Notes: a model not told the origin generated them from the sequence alone. Shown: positions 33,796 to 42,247, numbered from the stretch's first letter. The stretch: DNA of 64,000 nucleotides from Candidatus Phosphitivorax anaerolimi (GCA_001896555.1 MPOS01000055.1:40896-104895), one strand, 5' to 3'. Program-made: numbers and translations.

Positions 33796-34713
33796 ATGAA
33801 AACGTACAGTTGGTTGGCAGTGGGTATCATCACGCTCATGCTTGCGATAAGCGGTATTACCTATGCACAGGCTCAAGGGGCGCAACCGATGCAGGAGGGC
33901 GCCCAGCAGCAAACGCAGCAGGGGGCCATGGACCTGGTGAATGTGAATACCGCATCCGAGCAGGAACTGCAGCAGGTCCCCGGCATGGATCAGTCTCTGG
34001 CGCAGAGCATCGTGCAGTACCGGCAGACAAACGGACCTTTCGATTCGGTGAACGACCTCACCAAGGTGCAGGGGATTGACGACCAGAAACTCCAGGGCAT
34101 GAGGGGATATCTCACGGCCGAGAAGCTCAACATCAATACGGCGAAGGCAGAAGAGCTTCAGAATATCCCGGGCATGGATCAGACCCTGGCCCAGAGCATC
34201 ATTAAGTACCGCGAGACAAACGGCCCCTTCGGGTCGGTCGATGAACTGAAACAGGTCCAGGGGATGGACGACCAGAAGCTCCAGTCGATCCAGGACTACA
34301 TAACGGTGGAGAAGATCAACATCAACACCGCTTCCGTTGAAGAGATGCAGGTCATCCCGGGCATGGATCAGACCCTGGTACAGAGTATCATCCAGTACCG
34401 CGAGACAAACGGCCCCTTCGGGTCGGTCGACGAACTCAAACAGGTTGAGGGAATTGACGATAAGAAGCTCCAGTCCATCCAGGAGTATGTAACAGCGGAA
34501 AAGATCGATCTCAACACCGCTTCCGTCGAAGAACTGCTGATTATTCCGGGGGTCGATCAATCCCTGGCGCAGAATATCGTGGAGTACCGGCAGGCCAATG
34601 GCCCCTTCGGATCTGTTGATGATCTTTCCCAGGTCAGCGGGATCACGGAAGAGAACATGAGCACCATCCGTGACCATGTCACGGTAAAGGAGGAAGGCGG
34701 CGGCCTGTTCTAA
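33796..34713 (+). CDS. Secreted protein with four tandem ComEA-like helix-hairpin-helix repeats (HhH protein 2)
   Basis: 305 residues. A signal peptide (WLAVGIITLMLAISG, probable cut after TYA) and a Gln-rich linker precede four repeats of about 62 residues each (about 50-112, 113-174, 175-236, 237-300). Each repeat has the N-T-A-x-x-E-E-L opening, IPGMDQTLAQSIIxYR, the NGPFGSVDEL hairpin and GIDDQKLQSI closing. Repeats 2 and 3 are nearly identical in protein and very similar in DNA, which suggests recent duplication. Four DNA-binding units on one secreted chain would allow it to bridge or coat DNA. AAGGAGG lies seven bases before the ATG; two small hairpins (33725-33742, 33757-33773) occupy its leader. 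Confidence 0.88.
   Translation: MKTYSWLAVGIITLMLAISGITYAQAQGAQPMQEGAQQQTQQGAMDLVNVNTASEQELQQVPGMDQSLAQSIVQYRQTNGPFDSVNDLTKVQGIDDQKLQGMRGYLTAEKLNINTAKAEELQNIPGMDQTLAQSIIKYRETNGPFGSVDELKQVQGMDDQKLQSIQDYITVEKININTASVEEMQVIPGMDQTLVQSIIQYRETNGPFGSVDELKQVEGIDDKKLQSIQEYVTAEKIDLNTASVEELLIIPGVDQSLAQNIVEYRQANGPFGSVDDLSQVSGITEENMSTIRDHVTVKEEGGGLF
33942..34693 (+). repeat. Four in-gene tandem repeats of about 186 bp
   Basis: Near-identical stretches recur about every 186 bases, for example around 34150, 34336 and 34522 (the IPGMDQ-encoding parts) and around 34210, 34396 and 34582 (the NGPFGSVD-encoding parts). They encode the helix-hairpin-helix units of the host gene. The period is a multiple of three, so unit gain or loss would keep the frame. 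Confidence 0.8.
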
Positions 34714-34720
34714 AAAGATT

Positions 34721-34763
34721 GCTGGTGGACCTGCCTCCCTTCCAGGGGGCCTCCACCAGCTTT
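34721..34763 (+). terminator. Terminator-like hairpin after HhH gene 2
   Basis: GCTGGTGGA (34721-34729) pairs with TCCACCAGC (34752-34760); a GCCTCCC/GGGGGC inner stem extends it. Only three T residues follow, so efficiency may be moderate. Confidence 0.7.
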
Positions 34764-34940
34764 AATGAACCTTGCCCGTGATGAATGCGACGAACCGGGA
34801 AATAAACGGGCCTTTCTCTTCAGAAGGCGGGCCCTCGAGCATCCAGGACAGCCATAGGCCATGAGAAAAGACCGGCAAGGACTGTGGGGCGCCCATGATC
34901 CTGGAGAGAAAACTATCTGAACATAAGGAGGTAGATGAAG

Positions 34941-35405
34941 ATGAAGAGTATCCATGTCGCAGGAGCGATCCTGATACTGTTGTTCATGCTTGGCAGCATG
35001 ACCTCGTGTACCGGTACCCAGGAGAAGGAGGTTGGCGGCACATACGGAGAGGAAACAACCCCTGGCGGCGGATATGAGGAACCTACGCCCGGAGTGGTGA
35101 TCGAACCGGTCAATATCAACACCGCTACGGTTGACGAGCTGATGGCTGTCCCTGGGATGGATCAGACCACTGCACAGAACATCATCCAGTACCGCGAGGT
35201 GAACGGACCTTTCGACTCTGTGGACGGGCTCTTGAACGTCAGCGGCATCGACGAGCAGAAGCTTGACTCGCTGCGTGACTGGATCACGGTGGAAGAGCCC
35301 GGAGTCATGGAAGAGGAGCCGGGTGTCATCGAAGAAGAACCGGTCCCTCCCGCCCAGGACCGGGGTGGGGTGTTTGAAAACGGAGACAGGGGGATATATC
35401 AGTAA
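34941..35405 (+). CDS. ComEA-like helix-hairpin-helix lipoprotein (HhH protein 3)
   Basis: 154 residues from ATG 34941 (ATG 34935 is in frame, but only three bases from the GGAGG at 34927-34931). The lipoprotein signal ends in lipobox MTSC; residues after the Cys are Thr-Gly, so outer-membrane sorting is likely. A Gly/Glu-rich linker leads to one helix-hairpin-helix unit (VNINTATVDELMAVPGMDQ, IIQYREVNGPFDSVDGL, SGIDEQKLDSLR). The acidic tail has a repeated element (EEPGVMEEEPGVIEEEP). It would hold a DNA-binding module at the outer membrane by a lipid anchor. Confidence 0.86.
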   Translation: MKSIHVAGAILILLFMLGSMTSCTGTQEKEVGGTYGEETTPGGGYEEPTPGVVIEPVNINTATVDELMAVPGMDQTTAQNIIQYREVNGPFDSVDGLLNVSGIDEQKLDSLRDWITVEEPGVMEEEPGVIEEEPVPPAQDRGGVFENGDRGIYQ

Positions 35406-35518
35406 AAAACCTTTGCTGGTTTTCCCTGGCGGCTGGAATGGTCGATGTTACTTAAGCATTCGGGTGAAATGAGCGGAACGATGATCGATCCAGCCGTGCT
35501 TATCTCCCATGTGCGCAG

Positions 35519-35559
35519 ACAGGAGAATGCCGGTGCGGATAACACCGGCGCTCTCCTGT
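35519..35559. terminator. Strong hairpin between HhH genes 3 and 4
   Basis: ACAGGAGA-ATGCCGGTG (35519-35535) pairs with CACCGGCG-CTCTCCTGT (35543-35559) with one or two mismatches. No T run follows on the plus strand, so it may act as a processing or stability element rather than a classic terminator. Confidence 0.55.
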
Positions 35560-35654
35560 GTACCGGACTGAAGAGAAGAGAGCGAAATATGGTCTTCTTT
35601 TTTCAGTGAACCGTGCCCTCTTTTTTCAGGACAGAAACGCTAAGGAGGAAAGAC

Positions 35655-36131
35655 ATGAAGAGACATATCCTTGTCGTAATAGGCATACTGGCCGTCGTAC
35701 TTGCGCTGGGAGCGGTTTCATGCGACCAGCAGGGTCAGCAGGCGCAGACGGAGCCAGGGATGCAGGAGGGGGATCAGACTGCCCAGGCACCGGGCGAGCA
35801 GCCCATGGAAGGGCAGCAGGCCATGCCTTCGGAGCCCATTGATGTCAATACGGCAACAGCTGAAGAACTGGCAATGATTCCCGGACTCGACCAGACACTG
35901 GCGCAGAATATCATCGACTATCGAGAGGCCAATGGGCCCTTCTCCTCGGTAGACGATCTCTCGCAGGTAACCGGCATGGACCAGCAGACACTGGATTCCA
36001 TCAGGGGATGGGTCACTGTCGGTGAGGGTGGAGGTGCTCCAGAGCAGGCCCCCGGCCAGATGCCGGAAGAGTCGCCAGGCCAGATGCCCGATCAGGGCCC
36101 GGGAGGCTCACCGGGAGGGGGAGGCATCTAA
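35655..36131 (+). CDS. ComEA-like helix-hairpin-helix lipoprotein (HhH protein 4)
   Basis: 158 residues from ATG 35655, preceded by TAAGGAGG at 35641-35648. A longer in-frame start at 35613 lacks a ribosome site and would spoil the signal peptide. The signal ends in lipobox GAVSC. A Gln/Met/Pro-rich linker follows, then one helix-hairpin-helix unit (DVNTATAEELAMIPGLDQ, IIDYREANGPFSSVDDL, MDQQTLDSIRGW). A Gly/Pro-rich tail with a PGQMPxxxPGQMP repeat ends the protein. The role should match that of its neighbours: a lipid-anchored DNA-binding module outside the inner membrane. Confidence 0.87.
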   Translation: MKRHILVVIGILAVVLALGAVSCDQQGQQAQTEPGMQEGDQTAQAPGEQPMEGQQAMPSEPIDVNTATAEELAMIPGLDQTLAQNIIDYREANGPFSSVDDLSQVTGMDQQTLDSIRGWVTVGEGGGAPEQAPGQMPEESPGQMPDQGPGGSPGGGGI

Positions 36132-36237
36132 GGGTTCGCCAGCGCTTCGGCGGCCTGAAGCCGTGAGCCCACAGGCGGCCCCGGCTGAAAAACCGGATGC
36201 TTTTTAATTTCCGGATAAGGCCATAACTGCATATGAC

Positions 36238-36270
36238 GCCGGTGTGGAAAAGACACCGGCCTTTTCATTT
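36238..36270 (+). terminator. Rho-independent terminator after HhH gene 4
   Basis: GCCGGTGT (36238-36245) pairs with ACACCGGC (36253-36260) around GGAAAAG, followed by CTTTTCATTT. Confidence 0.85.
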
Positions 36271-36290
36271 CTTAAGGGGATATTTTTTCC

Positions 36291-36320
36291 TTGTCTCGGG
36301 GGAGCCTCTCGTTTTATAGA
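36291..36320 (+). promoter_or_regulatory. Candidate sigma-70 promoter of HhH gene 5
   Basis: TTGTCT (36291-36296) and TATAGA (36315-36320) are separated by 18 bases, just after the gene 4 terminator and 62 bases before the gene 5 start. A perfect CCCCTT/AAGGGG hairpin (36345-36358) lies in the leader close to the ribosome site. Confidence 0.4.
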
Positions 36321-36381
36321 AATAACATTGGAATGATGAATGTTCCCCTTCTAAGGGGTATTAATCCATAAGGAGGTAATA

Positions 36382-36717
36382 ATGCAGGTGAGAACGTGTA
36401 CCATTTTGACAGGGGCAGTCTTGGCTTTTCTGCTTACCTTTGGCGGCCTTGTGTACGGGGAATCGGTAAAAGGGCAACTCAACATCAATACGGCCACCAT
36501 CGAAGAATTGCAGCTCCTTCCTGGAATCGGCCAGGCAACCGCACAGAACATCCTGGACTACCGGGAAGCCAACGGACCGTTCACCTCAGTAGAAGACATC
36601 ATCAAGGTGAAGGGTGTCGGAGACCGCAAGCTTGAGCAGCTGCGCCACTATCTCAAGACCGAGGGGAAATCGGATTTCGAGCCCATGGAAACCCCCTCCC
36701 CTGAAGAATCACTGTAA
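36382..36717 (+). CDS. Secreted ComEA-like helix-hairpin-helix protein 5
   Basis: 111 residues, the shortest of the five. A signal peptide (ILTGAVLAFLLTFGGLVYG) is followed almost directly by one helix-hairpin-helix unit (LNINTATIEELQLLPGIGQ, ILDYREANGPFTSVEDI, KGVGDRKLEQLRHYL) and a short acidic end. Its PGIG and KGVGDRKL hairpins are closer to classical ComEA than the PGMDQ type of the other four, so it may be the ancestral copy. ATAAGGAGGT (36369-36378) precedes the ATG. A strong bidirectional terminator separates it from the convergent DnaJ-like gene. Confidence 0.88.
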   Translation: MQVRTCTILTGAVLAFLLTFGGLVYGESVKGQLNINTATIEELQLLPGIGQATAQNILDYREANGPFTSVEDIIKVKGVGDRKLEQLRHYLKTEGKSDFEPMETPSPEESL

Positions 36718-36774
36718 TCCCGGCAACGGGCTTTCTCTGGTTCAAGCGAATTTTTTCCTGTTCGATCGCAAAAG

Positions 36775-36802
36775 GGCCGGTGCCCGCGGCACCGGCCTTT
36801 TT
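36775..36802. terminator. Bidirectional terminator between HhH gene 5 and the DnaJ-like gene
   Basis: GGCCGGTGCC (36775-36784) pairs with GGCACCGGCC (36788-36797) around CGC, followed by TTTTT. On the minus strand it is followed by TTTGCG, so it may serve both convergent genes. Confidence 0.85.
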
Positions 36803-36831
36803 CATTCACTATCTGAAAGCCTCACGCACGG

Positions 36832-37773
36832 CTAGACATTGAAGCTCGACACCTTCTTGAGCTCGGTGAAGAGCCTTTTCTCCTCGCTGGAGAGGTGCTT
36901 GGGCATCACGATCTTGATCTGTGCAAAAAAATCCCCTTTGTGGGCCAGCCCCCTGCCCTTGAGCCTGAGCCTCTGCCCCGACGATACCCCGGGTGGGATC
37001 TTGATGCTGAAGCTCCCGTCCGGTGTCTCGATGGTCTTGGTTGTCCCCAGGGCCGCGTCCCAAGGGGTGACGGGAAGGTCGGCCACGATATTGCTGCCCT
37101 CCAGACGGTACTTCCCATTGGAGGAAATCAGCACCTTAAGGTAGAGGTCTCCCGCTCCACCGGCCCCGGGATTGCCCTGGTTGGCCAAGCGGATCTTCAT
37201 CCCGTCATGCGCACCGGCGGGAATCTTGACGTTGAGCCTCCTTGTCCCCCCTGCACCCTGAAGCTGAATCTCCCGGGTGGTTCCGCTGTGCGCCTCCTCG
37301 ATGGAGATACGGACCTCGGTCTCCATATCGCTGCCGCGGGCAAACGGAGACTGCGGTGCTGTCTGGTAGGCCGCTGCACCGAAATCGCCGAAAAGCGACT
37401 CGAAGAAATCGGAGAATCCGCCGGCCTTGCCGGTACCGGTTCCGAAATCAAAGGAAAAGGTACGGGTCCTTCCGGATCCGCCCCGGCCGCCGAAGGGGTT
37501 CCCGCCGAAGATATGCTCGAACCCCGGAGGCGGTCTGAACGACTGGCCCTCTTGCCAGTGGCTTCCCAGGGCATCGTACCGCCTGCGCTTCTCGGGGTCC
37601 TTGAGCACCTCATACGCCTCGTTGATCTCCTTGAAGCGTTTTTCCGCGCCCGGATCGTTCCTGCAGGTGTCCGGATGGCAGTCCCGTGCGAGCTTCCGGT
37701 AGCGTTTTTTTATCTCTTCCTGGGTGGCGTTTCTCTCGACCCCCAAGACCTTGTAATAGTCTTTATATTCCAA
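36832..37773 (-). CDS. DnaJ-class co-chaperone (CbpA-like)
   Basis: 313 residues. The N-terminal J domain (1-70) has the HPD motif, a Gly/Phe-rich linker (about 75-135: GGNPFGGRGG, FGDFG) follows, and the C-terminal DnaJ peptide-binding beta domains (about 150-305) come last, with the VKIPAGAHDG and IKIPPGVSSG hallmarks. The zinc-finger domain of true DnaJ is missing, which makes it a type II Hsp40 of the CbpA kind. It should deliver unfolded proteins to DnaK and stimulate its ATPase. No dnaK or cbpM is beside it. Confidence 0.94.
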   Translation of the reverse strand: MEYKDYYKVLGVERNATQEEIKKRYRKLARDCHPDTCRNDPGAEKRFKEINEAYEVLKDPEKRRRYDALGSHWQEGQSFRPPPGFEHIFGGNPFGGRGGSGRTRTFSFDFGTGTGKAGGFSDFFESLFGDFGAAAYQTAPQSPFARGSDMETEVRISIEEAHSGTTREIQLQGAGGTRRLNVKIPAGAHDGMKIRLANQGNPGAGGAGDLYLKVLISSNGKYRLEGSNIVADLPVTPWDAALGTTKTIETPDGSFSIKIPPGVSSGQRLRLKGRGLAHKGDFFAQIKIVMPKHLSSEEKRLFTELKKVSSFNV

Positions 37774-37882
37774 GAATAGCCCCTCTTCCTTGTGCTTTCA
37801 TCATTCATTAGATAGGGTTGCATTTCTGGGAAATCAATGGCCTTGCGAACCCGGAGAGCGAAAGGACCGGCAGGGCATCATG

Positions 37883-38803
37883 TCAGAATCGTCTATCGAG
37901 CTGCGCCAGGATGGCGCCGGGTATCTGCAGGAGCTCGGGCATGGTGATCCCTGTCCGTCTGATTGCATCCACGGCATCATCGAGGTGCGCCTGCGCGATG
38001 TCTTTGCTTTTCTTCAGAATATCCGGGGTGATGTAGGGGATGAGATATTCCTGCCTTTCTTTTGGCCCCGAGAGCACGGACACGCCGGCGAGCACCCGGG
38101 GGTTCTCCCTGAAGACAAGCACCAGGGGCAGGGTGGATTTCCCCTCGAGGATGTCATTGTACGGGTCCTTATTGTCATCCTCGCTCGGGGTGAGATTGAT
38201 GATGTCGTCCACGATCTGGAAGCCCATGCCCACGGACCTTCCATAGGCCACGAGAGCATCCAGGACATCGCCCGCCAGGCCGGCAAGAAGGCCCGGCGCA
38301 TAGGCGCAGTATTCGAAAAGGGTCGCCGTCTTGAGATAGATGATATCGAGATACACATCGAGACGGTCGTGGAACGCCTGCGCATACTCGAGCTCCTTGA
38401 GCTCGCCCTCGGCCATTTTCTTGATGGTCTGGACCATTCCCTTGATGAGATCGAGACTGCCTATCCCGCACATGGTGTCGATGGCGGAGGCGGATATGAA
38501 ATCGCCGGCGAGCAGGGCCGGCTTGTCGCCGAACACCTGATTGGCCGTGGGCCGGGCCCGGCGTATTTCCGTCCCGTCCACCACATCGTCATGCAGCAGG
38601 CTTGCCGTATGCATGAGCTCCACGGTGTAGGCGACAGGCATGATCTTTTCCTCGGGCAAACCCACCGCCCTGCCGATGAGACCGACTATTCTCGGACGAA
38701 GGCGCTTCCCTCCGGAATTGAGAATATACTCCCCGATCTGCGCGGTGTAATGCGTCGAACTCTGAAACAGTTCCTTCAGGTTCTTCTCAAACGATGCATC
38801 CAT
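37883..38803 (-). CDS. Polyprenyl diphosphate synthase (trans-isoprenyl)
   Basis: 306 residues. The first Asp-rich motif is LLHDDVVDGTEIRR, the second is GFQIVDDIIN, and GGKRLRP binds isopentenyl diphosphate near the N terminus. The residues before the first motif (MHTAS) are small, which usually allows long products, so an octaprenyl- or similar chain for quinones is more likely than farnesyl or geranylgeranyl diphosphate; the exact length cannot be read. A small Ala is just upstream of LLHDD. The gene is monocistronic and divergent from the lipoprotein/barrel pair. Confidence 0.92.
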   Translation of the reverse strand: MDASFEKNLKELFQSSTHYTAQIGEYILNSGGKRLRPRIVGLIGRAVGLPEEKIMPVAYTVELMHTASLLHDDVVDGTEIRRARPTANQVFGDKPALLAGDFISASAIDTMCGIGSLDLIKGMVQTIKKMAEGELKELEYAQAFHDRLDVYLDIIYLKTATLFEYCAYAPGLLAGLAGDVLDALVAYGRSVGMGFQIVDDIINLTPSEDDNKDPYNDILEGKSTLPLVLVFRENPRVLAGVSVLSGPKERQEYLIPYITPDILKKSKDIAQAHLDDAVDAIRRTGITMPELLQIPGAILAQLDRRF

Positions 38804-38952
38804 AGCCTGCCTATATCAGAGAGGACTACCGATATCAACGCAAACCTGTTTCCTTTTTCTCCACAGTGCTCCGGAGATTCTGGAGTTTTAACGGCAGGTA
38901 TGTAATCACTGCATCATGTGGATATGCCTCTTCTGTAATACATTATTGCTGA

Positions 38953-38982
38953 TTGACCGATCTACTCCCTATGACATATAGT
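38953..38982 (+). promoter_or_regulatory. Candidate sigma-70 promoter of the lipoprotein/barrel pair
   Basis: TTGACC (38953-38958) and TATAGT (38977-38982) with an 18-base spacer, about 60 bases before the ATG at 39043. Confidence 0.4.
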
Positions 38983-39042
38983 TCACTAGGTAAAATTGTA
39001 CGAAGTAGATGATATTCCTGTTTATTACATAAGGAGCAGACC

Positions 39043-39891
39043 ATGATGAAACAGGCTCTTTTTCTTTTACTGGGCATTCTTCTCTGCCTTGCGGGCTGCG
39101 ACAGCAACATGCTCGAGGCCATTTCCGACGATTCGAGCAGCAGTGCGGAGCTCACCGAGGCGCGCATGGCACTGGACGACGGCAACTACCAGAAGGTCAT
39201 CAACATCCTGGAGCCGGGTTACGACGCGTCCAACCCCGATCCGGAGACCGTGAGGCTCCTTGCCTCGGCATATATGGGGCTGGCCGGGGTCGATCTCACC
39301 TATGTTCTGGAGAATTCCGAGGAGAGCGAAGACGGCAGTTTCGACGCTATCGCCTCGGCCCTGTCGCTCACCGTCACCGGACAGAACTCTGAGGCCCGGT
39401 TCATACCCGCCGGGTCTGCGGATGACATGCTGGCAAACCTCGAACAGGCGCGAGACTACCTGAACGACCTGATGAACTACTACGAAGGCCTGGGGCTCAG
39501 CCCGGACCAGGACGACACCGTGCAGGCAGGCATGGTATCGGCCATGCACTTCATCATCCAGATAGGGGCGGCGGCCTCCGATGTAACAGGCCAAGATATT
39601 CCCCTCAACAAAGCTGCGTACCGGGAGGTCTTTCCTGATGATCCGGATCTGGATACCCTGCTGGATGCGTTCGCCGATTCACTCGACCCAGAATCAGAAT
39701 CTCTCCGGGAGGACCTCACGGATGTCTCAGAGGCTGTGGTTACCCTGGTTGAGGTCCAGGGTGCGGACGAGGAGCTCGCCGAGGAGTTCGACGAATTCCT
39801 GACAGAGCTCCTGGGCGGCGGAGACATAGACTCGTTTTCCGGCCAGCGCGCAGCCGACTATGTCTACAGCGAGCTGCTCGGCTACAACTGA
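39043..39891 (+). CDS. TPR-like lipoprotein
   Basis: 282 residues with a lipoprotein signal (LFLLLGILLCLAGC; lipobox LAGC). Asp follows the lipidated Cys, which in enterobacteria would favour the inner membrane. The mature part starts with one clear TPR-like helix pair (ARMALDDGNYQKVINILEP, VRLLASAYMGLAGVDL), after which it is acidic and helical. It resembles small lipoproteins encoded next to outer-membrane barrels, and the next gene, 11 bases on, is such a barrel. The exact function is unknown; an assembly or docking role for the barrel is an inference. Confidence 0.82.
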   Translation: MMKQALFLLLGILLCLAGCDSNMLEAISDDSSSSAELTEARMALDDGNYQKVINILEPGYDASNPDPETVRLLASAYMGLAGVDLTYVLENSEESEDGSFDAIASALSLTVTGQNSEARFIPAGSADDMLANLEQARDYLNDLMNYYEGLGLSPDQDDTVQAGMVSAMHFIIQIGAAASDVTGQDIPLNKAAYREVFPDDPDLDTLLDAFADSLDPESESLREDLTDVSEAVVTLVEVQGADEELAEEFDEFLTELLGGGDIDSFSGQRAADYVYSELLGYN

Positions 39892-39902
39892 AGGAGGGGA
39901 AG

Positions 39903-40967
39903 ATGAGACGATATTCATTTCTTATCGTGCTGATAGTGCTTTTTGCCGGCGCGGCTTCTGCCGAGGAATACCCCTACATCTACAAGGGCCTGAGGCCAAT
40001 GGGCATGGGCGGGGCCTTCGTGGCTGTATCCGACGACGCCAACGCCCTGTTCTACAATCCTGCCGGACTTGCAAGAATCGAGAAGATCCGGGCGTCGCTG
40101 TTTCCCCTGGAATTGGAGATCGGGGAAAAGGCCTATGACATGTTGAACGATGCGAACGACGTGGATTTCGACAGCGAGGCCGAGACCGCGGCGTATCTGA
40201 GAGACAACATCGGTGAGAGGGCACACCTGGGGCTGAACCTCTTTCCCTACTACTCCATGCCGCGCTTCGCCCTCTGCCTCATCGGGACGGCGCGGGCGGA
40301 TGTGGAGGTGAGGGACAGGCAGTATCCCAAGCTGAGCACCCATGTGATCAACGACTTCGGGGGCGGGGCGGGATACGCGCACCCCTTCCTCGACGACACC
40401 GTCTCCGTAGGCGTCAGCCTGAAGTATATCACGAGGAAGAGCCTGACCAAGGAATACACCGTCCTCGACATCACCCAGGACGATCTGGACAAGCGGATAG
40501 AAGACGATCTGGTGGACGGAAGCGGCATCCTGGCGGACCTGGGGGTGATGGTCTCCCTGGAGCATTTCGGGCTTGCAAACGCCCGAGTCGGTCTGTGCGC
40601 CAACAACCTCATCGGCAGTGACCTGGGCGATGCCCAGGACCTGGATGACCACGTGGACATCGGGTTCGCCGTGGACTACGATATCTGGATCACCAAGGCC
40701 ACCTTTGCCTTTGACTATGTGGATCTTTTCTCACAGCTGGGGGACGACGACGATCTCGCGAAGAGAATCCGCATGGGGGCGGAGTTTAAGCTGCCCATGT
40801 TCCTCTCCGTGCGGGCGGGCCTCTACCAGGGGTACTTTACCTCGGGCGTGAGTCTCGACGCCCGCTTTGTTCAGCTCGATGCCCTCACCTATGCCGAAGA
40901 GATCGGGGCATACGCGGGCCAGCGCATCGACAGGAGATACGCCCTGCGGTTCATCATTGGGTTCTAA
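39903..40967 (+). CDS. Outer-membrane beta-barrel protein (TraF_2/UPF0164/PorV-like)
   Basis: 354 residues with a cleavable signal peptide ([15 protein letters not shown]). The mature start [27 protein letters not shown] is the N-terminal hallmark of the FadL/PorV/TraF-like barrel group, and the rest alternates polar and hydrophobic strands, ending in YALRFIIGF with a terminal Phe, the outer-membrane insertion signal. It may form a pore or carry a hydrophobic ligand. GGAGGGG precedes the ATG. It ends in a four-base convergent overlap with the DUF2520-RfaE2 gene. Confidence 0.85.
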   Translation: MRRYSFLIVLIVLFAGAASAEEYPYIYKGLRPMGMGGAFVAVSDDANALFYNPAGLARIEKIRASLFPLELEIGEKAYDMLNDANDVDFDSEAETAAYLRDNIGERAHLGLNLFPYYSMPRFALCLIGTARADVEVRDRQYPKLSTHVINDFGGGAGYAHPFLDDTVSVGVSLKYITRKSLTKEYTVLDITQDDLDKRIEDDLVDGSGILADLGVMVSLEHFGLANARVGLCANNLIGSDLGDAQDLDDHVDIGFAVDYDIWITKATFAFDYVDLFSQLGDDDDLAKRIRMGAEFKLPMFLSVRAGLYQGYFTSGVSLDARFVQLDALTYAEEIGAYAGQRIDRRYALRFIIGF

Positions 40968-42247
40968 GACGACCCATCAGACCGGATACGGTTGATGATG
41001 CCGGTGGTGGAGTGCCCTTCCCTGAACGCCAGGGAGCGCACTTCACCGCCGTATGATGCCACGATGTCCGCACCTACGATCCTGTCCGTATCCCAGTCGC
41101 CCCCCTTGACGAGCACGTCGGGCCTGAGCTCCCTGATGAGCTCGTACGGCGTGTCCTCTTCAAAGACGCACACGTAATCCACGACCTCCAGACCGGAAAG
41201 AACAGCCGCACGTGAGGCCTCGCCATTGACGGGACGCTCCGGCCCTTTCAGCCTCCTGACCGAGGTATCGGAGTTGAGCCCCACCACCAGGATGTCGCCC
41301 AAGGCCTTCGCCTCTCTCAAGTATGACACATGGCCCTCGTGGAGGATGTCGAAACACCCGTTCGTGAAGACCACCCTCATGCCCCTTGCCCTTGCCGCGG
41401 CCAGACGCTTGCGCAGGGTGCGAAGATCCAGGACCTTTTCTCCTGACCCCAGGGCATCGGGCCAGGCTCCGGTGGCGAGCCGGGCCGTGTACCTCCCCAG
41501 CGCAAGGTAGGAAGGAAGCAGGTCGGGGTAATTTTCGCGCAGCGAGGATATGTGTGCCTCCACCGTATTCCAGTCACCCCTCTGGATGGGCCCGGTAAGG
41601 GCGGCTTCACCACAGGCCTTGAGGTTGTTCACTGTGCTTTGGATGAGGGGGATCAGTTGCTCCATCCCGAGCCCCATTCCCTTCAGCAACTCGGATGCCT
41701 GGGAGGCGATGGCTACCAGGTAGTTTGACGCAATGACCGCCGCGGCATGATAGAGGACCTTGTCTTCAGGAGCGATGGTGAGCATGTGCGAACCAAGGGA
41801 CGCCACCAGGTCTGACGCAGCCTCTCCTGCCCGGGGCGAGCCCTCGAAGGTGAAAAACGCCTCACGGATCGCATTCCCTGTCTGCGAGGCATCGGCGATC
41901 GCCTGCAGGGGGTGGAGGCTCCCGGTCTCCCCTCCGTACCAGGCCAGCGGCTCCAGGAGATCTGAGGCGTGCAGGCCGCTGAAGTGGCAGAAGACCAGAC
42001 CCTCGCACGACTCTTTCCATTTCTCGGCTATCCGGCCTGCGACGTGCGCAATGACACTGTCCGGAACGGCAAGAAGAACCACCTCGGCGCCGCAGGGCTC
42101 GGGCGGCACATCGGGATAGACCGTGACATCCCCGCGTTCTCCACCCGACGACACCGCCCACACGGGGCAATGGCCCGCCTGGGCCAGCAGGGCAAGCATG
42201 GCGCTTCCGACCTTTCCCAGACCGATCACAGAGAACTTATATCTCAT
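40964..42247 (-). CDS. Fusion: DUF2520 NAD(P)-type Rossmann protein + RfaE2-type nucleotidyltransferase
   Basis: 427 residues. Residues 1 to about 265 are a dehydrogenase-like protein: [13 protein letters not shown] nucleotide loop, [19 protein letters not shown], and the helical DUF2520 half ([36 protein letters not shown]). Residues about 285-427 are a cytidylyltransferase-fold enzyme with [17 protein letters not shown], the HxGH type motif, and a [16 protein letters not shown] end, as in the heptose-1-phosphate adenylyltransferase half of HldE. The second half should make ADP-activated heptose or a similar sugar for lipopolysaccharide; the first resembles proteins of unknown substrate related to 6-phosphogluconate and ketopantoate reductases. 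The single frame has no break at the join. It overlaps the upstream unknown gene by 11 bases. Confidence 0.88.
   Translation of the reverse strand: MRYKFSVIGLGKVGSAMLALLAQAGHCPVWAVSSGGERGDVTVYPDVPPEPCGAEVVLLAVPDSVIAHVAGRIAEKWKESCEGLVFCHFSGLHASDLLEPLAWYGGETGSLHPLQAIADASQTGNAIREAFFTFEGSPRAGEAASDLVASLGSHMLTIAPEDKVLYHAAAVIASNYLVAIASQASELLKGMGLGMEQLIPLIQSTVNNLKACGEAALTGPIQRGDWNTVEAHISSLRENYPDLLPSYLALGRYTARLATGAWPDALGSGEKVLDLRTLRKRLAAARARGMRVVFTNGCFDILHEGHVSYLREAKALGDILVVGLNSDTSVRRLKGPERPVNGEASRAAVLSGLEVVDYVCVFEEDTPYELIRELRPDVLVKGGDWDTDRIVGADIVASYGGEVRSLAFREGHSTTGIINRIRSDGSS

Noticed and set aside
33942..34693. Regular repeats that might be a CRISPR array
   Set aside because: The period is about 186 bp, the whole unit is coding, and there are no unique spacers; these are protein-domain repeats.
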